From the NCBI GenBank assembly GCA_041392855.1, contig JAWKLD010000001.1, positions 2,900,001-2,964,000 on the forward strand: a stretch of 64,000 nt of DNA, in the 5' to 3' direction. Below the pieces are notes generated by a model. The model made no database searches and was not told the origin of the DNA. It saw nothing but the letters and a program-made list of their open reading frames with translations. Below, in pieces: positions 26,999-36,149 of the stretch. Numbering within the stretch: position 1 is the first letter of the stretch; each line of letters opens with the position of its first letter. The stretch comes from Flavipsychrobacter sp. Its GTDB lineage: Bacteria > Bacteroidota > Bacteroidia > Chitinophagales > Chitinophagaceae. The translations under genes were made by a program, and so were the position numbers.

Positions 26999-28093
26999 AT
27001 GAAAGGATTACTGTTCACAAAATATCTTCCTACAAGTAATAAATCTCCATTTCAGCGACTTCTAGACTTATTTATGGAGTTGCTGCAATATACCAGTGGT
27101 GATGCTACAGAGGCTTTAGATTGGCTTACTCAACTAGATAGAGAACACAGGCTTACAGATGATAGTTACGGTATAGGTGACTTTATTGAAGAATTAAAAG
27201 AACAGGGTTTTCTTAAAGAGAATGAACGTAACGGCGCTTATGAGATAACTGCCAAGTCGGAACAGTCTATTCGCAAAAGATCTCTGGATGAAATTTTTGG
27301 CAAACTAAAGAAAGCCAAAAAAGGCAACCACAATACGTTCAAAACAGGTAAGGGGGATGAGTTAAATCCCGAAACAAGACCTTTTGAGTTTGGTGATGCC
27401 TTAGATGCCATTGATTATTCTAGCAGCTTGAAGAATGCATTGATCAATAGAGGTATTGATAGATTAGAAATGCATCAGGATGATTTTGAGATCCACGAAA
27501 CGGACTTTAAGGCTCAGACGTCGACGGTATTAATGATAGATATTTCTCACTCTATGATATTATATGGTGAGGATAGAATTACTCCCGCTAAAAAAGTAGC
27601 CATGGCACTTAGTGAGTTAATCTCGACAAGATACCCAAAGGATACGTTGGATATAATTGTGTTTGGTAATGATGCTTGGCAAATAGAAATGAAAGATCTG
27701 CCTTATTTACAAGTTGGCCCTTACCATACTAACACTGTTGCAGGTTTAGAGTTGGCTATGGATATCTTGAGGCGTAGAAAAAATCCTAATAAGCAGATAT
27801 TCATGATCACAGATGGGAAACCTACTTGCTTAAAAGTAAATGGGAAGTATTATAAAAACAGCTTTGGTATAGATAGTAAAATATTAAATCGCACATTGAA
27901 CCTTGCAGGTCAGTTGAGGAAACTAAAAATACCTGTAATTACCTTCATGATAGCACAAGACCCTTATTTGCAATCTTTTGTACGCAATTTCACAGAAGTA
28001 AATAATGGCAAAGCCTTTTACTCTTCTTTAGACGGGCTAGGGGATTTTGTGTTTGAAGATTATGAACGTAACAAACGTAAACACTTGAGGTGA
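26999..28093 (+). CDS. VWA domain protein (MoxR/Mg-chelatase-associated type)
   Basis: This is a 364-residue cytoplasmic protein. The first about 120 residues are helical and charged. The C-terminal half is a von Willebrand A domain with the metal-ion-dependent adhesion site DISHS (Asp181, Ser183, Ser185), a threonine in the HTNTVAG segment, and the MITDGKP strand. VWA proteins of this kind usually act with a MoxR or magnesium-chelatase-type AAA+ ATPase, remodelling a protein partner or inserting metal. No such ATPase is encoded next to it. It ends two bases from the convergent pyrH, with no terminator visible between them. Confidence 0.8.
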   Translation: MKGLLFTKYLPTSNKSPFQRLLDLFMELLQYTSGDATEALDWLTQLDREHRLTDDSYGIGDFIEELKEQGFLKENERNGAYEITAKSEQSIRKRSLDEIFGKLKKAKKGNHNTFKTGKGDELNPETRPFEFGDALDAIDYSSSLKNALINRGIDRLEMHQDDFEIHETDFKAQTSTVLMIDISHSMILYGEDRITPAKKVAMALSELISTRYPKDTLDIIVFGNDAWQIEMKDLPYLQVGPYHTNTVAGLELAMDILRRRKNPNKQIFMITDGKPTCLKVNGKYYKNSFGIDSKILNRTLNLAGQLRKLKIPVITFMIAQDPYLQSFVRNFTEVNNGKAFYSSLDGLGDFVFEDYERNKRKHLR

Positions 28094-28094
28094 T

Positions 28095-28805
28095 TTACTG
28101 CACAAGGGTTCCTATTTTTTTACCGCTTACTACGTTTAGGAGGTTGCCACTTTTATTCATATCAAATACAATGATTGGCAGTTGGTTTTCTTGACAAAGT
28201 GTAAAGGCTGTCATATCCATTACTTTAAGCCCTTTACTAATAACTTCATCAAATGACACGGTATTGAATTTTTTTGCTGTAGGGTCTTTTTCAGGGTCAG
28301 CAGTATAAATACCATCTACACGAGTGCCTTTTAAAATAACATCAGCATTAATTTCTATCGCTCTTAGCGAACCTGCTGTATCTGTAGTAAAATAAGGATT
28401 ACCCGTACCTGCACCAAATATAACAACACGACCTTTCTCCAAGTGGCGCATTGCGCGTCTGCGTATATATGGTTCTGCTACTTGTTCCATTTTTATGGCA
28501 CTTTGTAGTCTTGTTTTAACGCCTGCTTTTTCTAAAGATGCTTGCAAAGCCATACCGTTGATAACAGTGGCTAGCATGCCCATATAGTCGCCTTGAGCAC
28601 GTTCAATACCTGTTTCCTGTTCATTCATTCCGCGGTAGATATTACCACCACCTATTACTACAGCTACTTCTACACCTATGTCGGTTATTTCTTTAATGTC
28701 TTTAGCATATTGCTCAAGCATATGGGAGTCGATACCGTAGTTGCGCTCGCCCATTAAAGATTCTCCAGAAAGTTTTAGAAGTACGCGTTTGTATTTTGGA
28801 AGCAT
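28095..28805 (-). CDS. pyrH: UMP kinase PyrH
   Basis: This hexameric bacterial UMP kinase converts UMP to UDP with ATP. The 236-residue protein has the amino-acid-kinase fold: KLSGESLMG near the N-terminus (residues 11-19), VVIGGGNIYRG for the phosphate loop, GTGNPYFTTDTAGSLRA for the UMP/ATP site, and DGIYTADPEKDP, which is diagnostic of PyrH. Length is normal. An imperfect -7 element (TTTCTTTG, 28829-28836 on the minus strand) precedes it. A terminator at 28894-28922 separates it from gcvT upstream. Confidence 0.95.
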   Translation of the reverse strand: MLPKYKRVLLKLSGESLMGERNYGIDSHMLEQYAKDIKEITDIGVEVAVVIGGGNIYRGMNEQETGIERAQGDYMGMLATVINGMALQASLEKAGVKTRLQSAIKMEQVAEPYIRRRAMRHLEKGRVVIFGAGTGNPYFTTDTAGSLRAIEINADVILKGTRVDGIYTADPEKDPTAKKFNTVSFDEVISKGLKVMDMTAFTLCQENQLPIIVFDMNKSGNLLNVVSGKKIGTLVQ

Positions 28806-28893
28806 GTGGAACTGATTGATACTGGATGCAAAGAAAGAAAAACTTTCGTTCTTTGACTAGAAAATAAAAGAGAAATTAAGGTTCATTAAAAGA

Positions 28894-28922
28894 ATAAAGC
28901 CTCACATTTTGTGAGGCTTTAT
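28894..28922 (-). terminator. rho-independent terminator of gcvT
   Basis: A perfect 13-base stem (28894-28906 with 28910-28922) with a 3-base loop lies just past the gcvT stop, with a T-rich continuation on the minus strand. Confidence 0.85.
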
Positions 28923-28926
28923 AAAA

Positions 28927-30018
28927 TTATTCAAAAGGTATTTTAGCAACTTTGGCTTTAATAGCTTTATCTCTAATGATAACAGTTATTTCAGTACCTT
29001 CTTCGGCTAGGTCTTTTCGTACATAACCCATGCCTATTGCTTTATTTAGACTAGGAGATTGAGTGCCTGATGTAATATAGCCGATCTCTTCTCCTTCTAT
29101 ACTATTCAGTTTATAACCGTGTCTTGGAATACCCTTGTCAATCATTTCTATACCAACAAGCTTACGTTTGATGCCTTCAGCTTTTTGCGCTATAAAAGTT
29201 TCCTTAGATGTAAAGTCGCTTTCTTTCTTCAGCTTAGTGATCCAACCAAGGCCTGCTTCTAAAGGTGAGGTTGTGTCATCTATATCATTGCCGTATAGGC
29301 AGAAACCTTTTTCTAAACGTAGTGTATCACGGGCTCCCAGACCTATTGGCTGCATACCCTTAGGGCTACCAACACGGAATACTTCATTCCATATCTTTTC
29401 ACCTGCACCATTCTCGTCTTCAAAATATATTTCTACTCCACCTGACCCTGTATAGCCAGTAGCACTTACAAGCACATTGTCTACTCCAGCAAACTTTCCT
29501 TTTACGAACGTATAGTATTTAAGGTTGGTAATATCCATATCTGTAAGCTCCTGCATATATTCTACAGCTTTTGGACCTTGTACTGCCAATAATCCCGTTT
29601 TGTCAGATATGTTGTGCATCTCTACATTATTAGTATTGTGCTTGCTTATCCACTCCCAGTCTTTGTCGATATTAGATGCGTTTACAACCAGCATATATAC
29701 TTTATTCTGCTCAATACAGTATACTAATAGATCGTCTACAATACCACCCTTGTCGTTTGGTAGGCAAGAGTATTGTGCTTTGCCATCTGTAAGTTTAGAG
29801 GCATCATTGCTTGTTACACGTTGTATCAGATCAAGCGCATGTTCTCCCTTAAGGATAAACTCGCCCATATGGCTAACATCAAACACACCTGCATTTTTGC
29901 GTACAGTAGCGTGCTCCTCTTTGATGCCAGCATAAGAGATCGGCATATTATATCCTGCAAACTCGGCCATTTTAGCGCCTAGTTCGATGTGTTTATTGGT
30001 AAATGGAGTATTTTTCAT
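28927..30018 (-). CDS. gcvT: glycine cleavage system T protein (aminomethyltransferase)
   Basis: GcvT transfers the aminomethyl carbon of glycine, carried on the lipoyl H-protein, to tetrahydrofolate and releases ammonia. The 363-residue protein has the folate-binding N-terminal region (GAKMAEFAGYNMPISY and GVFDVSHMGEF, including the conserved Asp), the LLAVQGPKA segment, and the C-terminal barrel with GLGARDTLRLEKG and GYITSGTQSPSLNKAIGMGYV. Length is normal. The other glycine-cleavage genes are not nearby, so it is transcribed alone from the promoter at 30038-30070. Confidence 0.94.
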   Translation of the reverse strand: MKNTPFTNKHIELGAKMAEFAGYNMPISYAGIKEEHATVRKNAGVFDVSHMGEFILKGEHALDLIQRVTSNDASKLTDGKAQYSCLPNDKGGIVDDLLVYCIEQNKVYMLVVNASNIDKDWEWISKHNTNNVEMHNISDKTGLLAVQGPKAVEYMQELTDMDITNLKYYTFVKGKFAGVDNVLVSATGYTGSGGVEIYFEDENGAGEKIWNEVFRVGSPKGMQPIGLGARDTLRLEKGFCLYGNDIDDTTSPLEAGLGWITKLKKESDFTSKETFIAQKAEGIKRKLVGIEMIDKGIPRHGYKLNSIEGEEIGYITSGTQSPSLNKAIGMGYVRKDLAEEGTEITVIIRDKAIKAKVAKIPFE

Positions 30019-30037
30019 ATTAATAGATTAATGCGGG

Positions 30038-30070
30038 CAAAGATAATTGAATCTGCTAAAATGTTTCAAA
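30038..30070 (-). promoter_or_regulatory. gcvT promoter
   Basis: On the minus strand TTTG (30070-30067), a 21-base spacer and TATCTTTG (30045-30038) match the Bacteroidota -33/-7 consensus exactly. The ATG lies about 20 bases past the -7 element, leaving a leader of roughly a dozen bases. Confidence 0.65.
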
Positions 30071-30202
30071 TTGTTACGTTTTGTTACAGAATAGATACTT
30101 ATTGCTCTGTTTTTGAATGTTCTTATTTAGAAAGCCTAATATAAATACAAAAATACGTATAATTATTGTTTTTTAAATATTTTAAATTCCAAATCATTAT
30201 TC

Positions 30203-30232
30203 TTGCCTTATGGCAAAATTGCGGTATTTTGT
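30203..30232 (+). promoter_or_regulatory. candidate promoter of the membrane-protein gene
   Basis: TTG (30203-30205), a 19-base spacer and TATTTTGT (30225-30232) resemble the -33/-7 pair. The upstream TTG doubles as the apparent start of a longer frame, which argues that translation really begins at the ATG at 30266. Confidence 0.42.
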
Positions 30233-30265
30233 TTCAGAATAGCTAGCAAGTTTAAGAACTGTACT

Positions 30266-31636
30266 ATGTATAAACCTTTATATCGTTTAGGAATCATAGC
30301 ATATATTATGCTTTTTGTCTTCGCTATATTATGCTACAAAGAGCGAACGGTATTCCTTGATATATCGTTTCTGCTATATAACATCATGAAAACCAGTGAG
30401 CTGGCGATACAAGTACATCGTTTTGGTGCTGCCTTTACACAGGTTTTTCCGCTTATTGGCAGAAAGCTAAATATGTCACTCAATAACATCATGATATTGT
30501 ACTCGGCAGGAGTGGCATTTTACTATTTTGTTTGCTATGTACTGTGTGGTAGAGTGCTAAAGCGCTATGATATTGCAATTGGTCTATTATTGTTCAACAT
30601 ATTATTTGTAACCAATACTTTTTTTTGGATGCAGGCCGAGTTGCCGCTTGGTGTGGCTACATTATTTGTACTGTATGCTTTTTTGCATAGCGAGCTGGCT
30701 CTGAAGAATTTGGTAGTCACTTATATAATTGCGGCTTTTTTGGTGGTGACCGTCTCCTTTTTTCATCCGTTACTCTTTATTCCTAGTTTGTATATTTTCC
30801 TTTATCATAGGGAGGAGTGGAAGAATAGCAAGAAGAGGTATTTACTGTTATTTGCAGCAATTGTATTTATAGCTGCTGAGCTGGTAAAAGCCAAATGGTT
30901 TGGTAACCCTTATGATACTACGGCAACCGACCAGAGTAAAAACATCAAAAAGTTTTTTCCTAACTATTGGGATCTATATTCTACCAAGACCTTTATAAAA
31001 GATTGGATGGGCAAGTTTATCTGGATCCCCATTACATCTGTCTTGATTATTATTTATGCTATTATTAAGCGTAGATGGATCGATCTGGTCTTGTTCTTAT
31101 CCTTTTTTGCGGGGTACACTGTTTTGATATGTGCCTCTTATCCTACTGCTAGTACAGAGCCTTTTTATATCGAGAATTTGTTTTTGCCAATAGCAATAAT
31201 AATTGGTCTGCCTTTTATATTTATCGTTATTCCTCAGTTGAATAAGAAAGTTACTATAGCCATGTTTGCTTTAATGATAGTTGTTGGTGGGGTAAGAATA
31301 TATAGTAAACGCAGCTTTTATACACAACGAATAGCATGGATAAGGGACTTTATAGATAAGCATGAAAATGAAAAACTTTTAGTAAGCCCTGATAAGGTGC
31401 CCATGCAGACATTATTGATGACATGGGGGTCTAGCTACGAGTTTTGGTTGCTCTCTACTTCTGAAAGGGATAAGACGGCATCAATCATAATCGACGAGAA
31501 CTACAAAAGCTTTTTGACCTCACATTGGGATACAAGAATGTTTAGGACGAAATGGGACCATGTAACCTATGACGACTTGCCCAAGCAGTATTTTAAGTTT
31601 GCAGATACTACCACAGCCTATAAAATACTAGAGTAG
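30266..31636 (+). CDS. multi-pass inner-membrane protein of unknown function
   Basis: This is a roughly 456-residue integral membrane protein with about ten hydrophobic helices (for example residues 9-26, 67-85, 95-118, 140-160, 170-190). A soluble C-terminal domain of about 100 residues carries WGSSYEFWLLSTSERDK. The layout of helices followed by a periplasmic tail recalls GT-C glycosyltransferases and DUF families involved in surface polymers, but I do not see a DD or DE catalytic motif and make no functional call. I use the ATG at 30266 because the longer frame starts inside a promoter-like sequence. It converges on the DUF3050 gene with a 19-base gap. Confidence 0.68.
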   Translation: MYKPLYRLGIIAYIMLFVFAILCYKERTVFLDISFLLYNIMKTSELAIQVHRFGAAFTQVFPLIGRKLNMSLNNIMILYSAGVAFYYFVCYVLCGRVLKRYDIAIGLLLFNILFVTNTFFWMQAELPLGVATLFVLYAFLHSELALKNLVVTYIIAAFLVVTVSFFHPLLFIPSLYIFLYHREEWKNSKKRYLLLFAAIVFIAAELVKAKWFGNPYDTTATDQSKNIKKFFPNYWDLYSTKTFIKDWMGKFIWIPITSVLIIIYAIIKRRWIDLVLFLSFFAGYTVLICASYPTASTEPFYIENLFLPIAIIIGLPFIFIVIPQLNKKVTIAMFALMIVVGGVRIYSKRSFYTQRIAWIRDFIDKHENEKLLVSPDKVPMQTLLMTWGSSYEFWLLSTSERDKTASIIIDENYKSFLTSHWDTRMFRTKWDHVTYDDLPKQYFKFADTTTAYKILE

Positions 31637-31655
31637 CAAATAGGTGTGCTAAACT

Positions 31656-32438
31656 TTATGCTGGTATGGAATTGCTAATGGTTTGAAGCACATTATCCCA
31701 AAGATATATTCTGCTCTGTAATGCTTTTTTAGCTTCATTGGTTGCAGCTTGCCATTTGCTGTCATCATCACCACAAAGTTCTGAAAGCATATCGTAAGCC
31801 AAATGAGCGTGATGGTCTCCATCTACTTCTATATGGCGATCCAGATAGTATTTTAAAATGTCTATTTTATTAGGGTTGTTCTCACTTAGTTCCCTTACCA
31901 TTGTTACAAACATGTCTGGTATAAGGTCCTCTCTACCAAAAGTAAAGGCACTGGCAATAATATGTGGGGCTCGAGTATCTATTGTCTCAAAGGTGCTTTT
32001 TACGAAGGTTACTGCAGCGTTCGGTACTGCGGCATTTTTGAGGGCATCGTCTACGGTACCACCCTTGGAGAGTATGTTGATGAAATCTTCTATAGACTGC
32101 AAGTTGCAACCTGCCTGTTGCATGGCTTTTAGGTATAGCTCAAAATGACTCATTCTGACACCCTGCTCGTCTACATCGCTTTCTTCACCTGTTACTATCT
32201 CGTTTATCAAATAGCGTGTTTTGGGTTGGCCAACTGGTAGCCAAGGCAATGATACAGAAGTGAGTTGTATCTGAAGTGCTTTTAAAAGACTCATAAAATC
32301 CCATACGGCATATACATGATGCTCCATAAAAAGATTTAGGTCTTCTACTGATTTTATAGCGCTGTATAATGGGTGGTTGGTAAGTTGTTTTCTAAGTGGT
32401 GTTATACTTTCTTTTAGTGCTTCTATTCTTGCATTCAT
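31656..32438 (-). CDS. DUF3050 protein, probable haem-oxygenase-like fold
   Basis: This 260-residue all-helical protein matches DUF3050. Histidines and acids cluster as in haem-oxygenase-like diiron proteins: Glu39-His40-His41 in the first long helix, Glu80 and Glu85-86, His98, and a dense His202-x-Glu204-x-Asp206-x-x-His209-His210 set. That makes a metal-dependent oxidase plausible, though no member with this role is known to me from sequence alone. The ATG at 32438 is chosen over a TTG ten codons earlier because it directly follows a purine-rich stretch and begins the conserved NARIEALKESI helix. It is transcribed alone. Confidence 0.8.
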   Translation of the reverse strand: MNARIEALKESITPLRKQLTNHPLYSAIKSVEDLNLFMEHHVYAVWDFMSLLKALQIQLTSVSLPWLPVGQPKTRYLINEIVTGEESDVDEQGVRMSHFELYLKAMQQAGCNLQSIEDFINILSKGGTVDDALKNAAVPNAAVTFVKSTFETIDTRAPHIIASAFTFGREDLIPDMFVTMVRELSENNPNKIDILKYYLDRHIEVDGDHHAHLAYDMLSELCGDDDSKWQAATNEAKKALQSRIYLWDNVLQTISNSIPA

Positions 32439-32534
32439 CTTTAACGCTTCGTTTTTTTTGCATGGCAAATGTAAGGTAGAAACAGGCTAACCTATATTAG
32501 GATTATCTATCGGCAGTAGCAGTTTGTTAATAGC

Positions 32535-32996
32535 CTATTGGTGTGTAGCTTTTGTGTAGAGATATGTTGCGAGTTGTAATAGGCTTTCTGTGGGTTTAAG
32601 GTCGTTTGAGGTGCTGTTATTATGTGTTGTAGTAGTGTTATAAATACGTTTGCCTTTTGTGTAATAGCTTTTACTAAAGAGTACTTGTGTAAGTACATCA
32701 TTTTTAGTTCGTCTCTTCGATTCTAGAATGAACACTAAAGCCCCATCATTATAGTAATAATCTCTATGAATAAAGGAAGTGTCCCTTTTTATGGTTTCAG
32801 CTATTTTATGAATTTGTTGCCCTTGCTTGAAATAGATGAGGGTAGTATCGTCGATAGTTTTTTTGACGCGTTTGAGAGTAGCATCCCTATCGATCTTGTC
32901 TACTATCTTTTCAATGGTCTTTGTAGCTACATTATGAAATTGAGCTGAGGTAGCTATGGGGATGATGCTTAACAGAAAGAAGAGTAGGTACTTCAT
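32535..32996 (-). CDS. small secreted protein of unknown function
   Basis: This is a 153-residue protein with a clear signal peptide (MKYLLFFLLSIIPIATSA, then Q). The mature part is basic and Thr/Lys rich, with KRVKKTIDDTTLIYFKQGQQ and a YYYNDGALVFILESK strand. There is no family I recognise. Its tail is rich in Thr and Asn (TTTTHNNSTS). It lies downstream of pckA on the same strand, but the pckA terminator separates them and no own promoter is obvious. Confidence 0.6.
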   Translation of the reverse strand: MKYLLFFLLSIIPIATSAQFHNVATKTIEKIVDKIDRDATLKRVKKTIDDTTLIYFKQGQQIHKIAETIKRDTSFIHRDYYYNDGALVFILESKRRTKNDVLTQVLFSKSYYTKGKRIYNTTTTHNNSTSNDLKPTESLLQLATYLYTKATHQ

Positions 32997-33010
32997 AAGC
33001 TGAAAATAAT

Positions 33011-33036
33011 AAACCCCGACAATATTGTCGGGGTTT
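33011..33036 (-). terminator. rho-independent terminator of pckA
   Basis: A 26-base perfect palindrome (arms AAACCCCGACAAT, 33011-33023, with 33024-33036) forming a GC-rich stem between pckA and the small secreted protein gene. Confidence 0.75.
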
Positions 33037-33060
33037 AACTAATATAGTAAGAAATGAGGA

Positions 33061-34674
33061 TTACGCACCTTGCATTACCTTAGGTGCTGCATTACGTATC
33101 TCTTCACTTGCTTGGTCTGCAAATTGCTCAAAGTTGTCTATAAATAATTTAGCTAGTTCGTTAGCTTTCTTATCATAAGCTTCTTTGTCTGCCCAAGTCT
33201 CACGAGGGTTTAGTACCTCGTCAGGAACGTTAGGGCAAGATTGAGGGATATTAACACCAAACACATTATGTGCTTTGTATTCAACGTTGTCTAGCTCACC
33301 GTTCATAGCAGCTGTGATCATAGAGCGAGTATGTTTCAAGCTCATACGACTACCAGTACCGTAAGCACCACCGCTCCAGCCTGTGTTGATCAGCCATACG
33401 TTCACATCTTTATGCTCGTCTAGCTTTTTACCTAACAACTCCGCATATTTTGCAGGGTGCAATGGTAAGAATACGCGACCGAAACAAGCAGAGAATGTAG
33501 TTTGAGGTTCAGTAATACCAACCTCAGTACCTGCTACTTTAGCCGTATAACCACTGATGAAGTGGTACATAGCCTGACCAGTATTTAATTTACTGATAGG
33601 AGGTAGAATACCAAATGCATCACATGTTAGGAAGAAGATGTTTTTAGGATCTCCACCATAAGATGGTTGTTTTACGTTTGGTATATTATGTATCGGGTAT
33701 GCAGCACGAGTATTTTCAGTGATGCTACCGTCAGTATAATCTACTTCTTTAGTGCCTTCTTTGAAAACGATGTTCTCTAGTAAAGCCTCATGCTTAATTG
33801 CCTTGAATATTTGTGGCTCTTTTTCTTCACTAAGGTCAATTACTTTCGCATAGCAACCACCCTCGAAGTTAAACACAGAACCATCTGCCCATCCATGCTC
33901 ATCATCACCGATCAAAGAACGGTTAACATCAGCACTCAAGGTAGTTTTACCAGTACCTGACAAACCAAAGAATAAAGCTACATCACCGTCTTTACCCTCG
34001 TTAGCCGAGCAGTGCATACTTAAGATGTTCTTCTCGTGCGGAAGGATGAAGTTAAGTACCCCGAAGATACCTTTCTTCATTTCACCTGTATAAGCAGAAC
34101 CTCCAATTAAGATGATCTTACGTGTGAAGTTTACTATAGTAAAGTTGGCTTGACGTGTACCATCTACCTCAGGGTCAGCTTGGAAGCTAGGTACCTGTAG
34201 TATATGCCAGTCAGGCTCTTGAGTTTGAATTTCTTCTTCTGTAGGACGAAGGAAAAGGTCATAGCAGAATAAGTTGGCCCAAGGAGCTTCGTTAATAACG
34301 CGAATGTTCAAACGGTGCTTAGGATCAGCACAAGCGTAAGAATCACGCACCCATACTTCCTTGTCATTTAGGTAAGCGCAAACCTTGTCGTAAAGTTTGT
34401 CAAACACTTCAGGAGATATAGGGATATTGATATTACCCCAATCTACACTGTTTTCAGTGATTGCATCCTTAACGGTAAATTTGTCTTTAGGAGAACGACC
34501 TGTGAACTTGCCAGTATTTACACTAAGTGCTCCTGTGCTGTTCAACTCACCTTGACCAAGCTCAATCGTCTTGTTTATCAATTCCTCCGGAGAAAGATTC
34601 CAGTTTGCTACGCCAACATTAAGACCCACGTTAGCCAAATTAGCCGATGGGTTCTTTTTACCATGTTCCTGCAT
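33061..34674 (-). CDS. pckA: phosphoenolpyruvate carboxykinase (ATP)
   Basis: PckA decarboxylates and phosphorylates oxaloacetate to phosphoenolpyruvate, the entry to gluconeogenesis and a fermentative CO2-fixing route in many Bacteroidota. The 537-residue protein has the ATP P-loop GLSGTGKTTLS, the IGDDEHGW metal/kinase-2 segment, NFEGGCYAK, and the N-terminal TGRSPKDKF box. I start at the ATG at 34674 (MQEHGKK). An in-frame ATG at 34716 lies across the predicted -7 element at 34705-34712 and would add an atypical hydrophobic extension. It has its own terminator. Confidence 0.95.
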   Translation of the reverse strand: MQEHGKKNPSANLANVGLNVGVANWNLSPEELINKTIELGQGELNSTGALSVNTGKFTGRSPKDKFTVKDAITENSVDWGNINIPISPEVFDKLYDKVCAYLNDKEVWVRDSYACADPKHRLNIRVINEAPWANLFCYDLFLRPTEEEIQTQEPDWHILQVPSFQADPEVDGTRQANFTIVNFTRKIILIGGSAYTGEMKKGIFGVLNFILPHEKNILSMHCSANEGKDGDVALFFGLSGTGKTTLSADVNRSLIGDDEHGWADGSVFNFEGGCYAKVIDLSEEKEPQIFKAIKHEALLENIVFKEGTKEVDYTDGSITENTRAAYPIHNIPNVKQPSYGGDPKNIFFLTCDAFGILPPISKLNTGQAMYHFISGYTAKVAGTEVGITEPQTTFSACFGRVFLPLHPAKYAELLGKKLDEHKDVNVWLINTGWSGGAYGTGSRMSLKHTRSMITAAMNGELDNVEYKAHNVFGVNIPQSCPNVPDEVLNPRETWADKEAYDKKANELAKLFIDNFEQFADQASEEIRNAAPKVMQGA

Positions 34675-34984
34675 AAAAGTCTTTTTGGTATAATTTTTAA
34701 ACGGCAAAAATAGCATTTATATGCTTTTAGGGCGCATTAAATTTCATCTTTTATGAGAAATGGTTAACAACCTAGCTCTGAGCGCGGTATAAAGGCTGGT
34801 TTCTAGCAAAAAAACCTCTTAGAGGCATTAAAATATATAAATATATGAAGGTTGTGCAGATAAAATTAAGAACTAACTTTTTTATGAAACAAAAACGAGT
34901 ATCTTTGCGCAAAATTAGCGGACGCGGGTGCTTCCTGTGGCTGCTATATTATAGTTTGAATTGATATAATATCAAGACAGAGTA
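34675..34984. promoter_or_regulatory. divergent intergenic region pckA/atpB
   Basis: This 310-base non-coding stretch is AT-rich. The pckA -7 element TATTTTTG is at 34712-34705 on the minus strand. The atp promoter core is at 34900-34916. Between about 34740 and 34870 I see no ORF, repeat or strong hairpin. A tiny frame starting at 34884 overlaps the atp -7 element and is not credible. Confidence 0.5.
34900..34916 (+). promoter_or_regulatory. promoter core of the atpBEFHA operon
   Basis: TATCTTTG (34900-34907) is an exact -7 element and continues as CGCAAAATT. The same 17 bases recur with one change at 50391-50407 upstream of atpD. No TTG is found at the usual -33 distance. The leader to atpB is about 70 bases. 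Confidence 0.6.
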
Positions 34985-36124
34985 ATGAGTTTCAAGCGAT
35001 TTTTTCCATTTGTAGTATTACTTTTCGCACTATTAGGTGCGTTCTCTCCGGCGATGGCGCAACATGAGCCAGCTCATCAAGATAATGAGCATCATGAGGC
35101 TACTGCCGAACATGGTGAAAAAGAAGGCATTAATATGTCTGAGTTAATATTTGGCCACGTATCAGATGCCCACAGCTGGCACTTCTTCGATTTTGGCGGT
35201 CACCCTATTAGCTTACCGTTACCTGTTATTATATACCATCCTGAAAAAGGGTTGGAAATGTTCTCTTCTGCAAAGTTTGAGCACGGGCACGCTAGTCACA
35301 ATGGCTACAGCATACACTTTACTGGAATGAAAGAAGTGATCACTTCTGCTGATGGTGCTAAAATTTTAGATTTCTCTATTACAAAGAATGTATTGTCTAT
35401 GCTTATCTCTGTAGTACTACTACTATGGATAATGCTAAGCGTAGCTAAGAAGTACAAGAAGAATGGTGTAATGAAAGCACCAAGTGGCATGCAAAACGCA
35501 TTAGAGCCAGTTATCATCTTCATGAGAGATGAGGTGGCTAAGCCTAACCTAGGTAATAAGTATATGCGCTATATGCCATTACTTCTTACGGTATTCTTCT
35601 TTATATGGATAAATAACCTATTAGGATTGCTACCAGGCGGTGCTAACTTTACTGGTAACATTGCAGTTACTGCATGTTTAGCACTTGTAGCTTTCTTAGT
35701 TATCATCTTTAGTGGTAACAAACACTTCTGGGGTCACTTATTCAATCCTCCAGGGGTGCCATTCCTTGTAAAAATATTATTAGTAATAATAGAGTTCTTA
35801 TCACTATTCATTAAGCCAGTTGCTTTGATGATACGTTTGTTTGCTAACATGTTGGCAGGTCACATTGTGATATTGAGCGTAATTTCAATGATATTCATTT
35901 TCGGAGCTATGAGTCAGGCTGCGGGTGCAGGATTTACTGTTGTATCTCTTGCGTTCTCTGTATTCATGTTCATGCTAGAGTTGTTGGTAGCGGCTATACA
36001 GGCGTTTATCTTCACCAACCTTACTGCGGTATTCGTAGGTCAGGCTATTGAAGATCCACATCACGATCATGACCATGGAACGGAGCAAGACTACCATGTG
36101 TCTGAAAATGAAATAATAGCATAG
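34985..36124 (+). CDS. atpB: F0F1 ATP synthase subunit a
   Basis: Subunit a (379 residues) provides the proton half-channels next to the c-ring in the inner membrane. It begins with a signal-like segment (residues 1-25, ending PAMA) and a His/Glu-rich extension (QHEPAHQDNEHHEATAEH). About six membrane helices follow. The essential arginine is in MIRLFANMLAGH, equivalent to Arg210 of E. coli. The N-terminal leader and extension are longer than in proteobacterial subunit a, a form I associate with Bacteroidota. It opens the atpB-E-F-H-A cluster, and no atpI-like gene precedes it. Confidence 0.93.
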   Translation: MSFKRFFPFVVLLFALLGAFSPAMAQHEPAHQDNEHHEATAEHGEKEGINMSELIFGHVSDAHSWHFFDFGGHPISLPLPVIIYHPEKGLEMFSSAKFEHGHASHNGYSIHFTGMKEVITSADGAKILDFSITKNVLSMLISVVLLLWIMLSVAKKYKKNGVMKAPSGMQNALEPVIIFMRDEVAKPNLGNKYMRYMPLLLTVFFFIWINNLLGLLPGGANFTGNIAVTACLALVAFLVIIFSGNKHFWGHLFNPPGVPFLVKILLVIIEFLSLFIKPVALMIRLFANMLAGHIVILSVISMIFIFGAMSQAAGAGFTVVSLAFSVFMFMLELLVAAIQAFIFTNLTAVFVGQAIEDPHHDHDHGTEQDYHVSENEIIA

Positions 36125-36149
36125 TTTTTTAATCAAAAATCCATATAAA

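Noticed and set aside
34675..34716. Upstream ATG start for PckA
   Set aside because: The added codons cover the predicted -7 element, and the extension is not typical of the family.
34884..34964. 26-codon frame starting MKQKRVSLRK before atpB
   Set aside because: Its first codons overlap the -7 element of the atp promoter, so it would not be fully transcribed.
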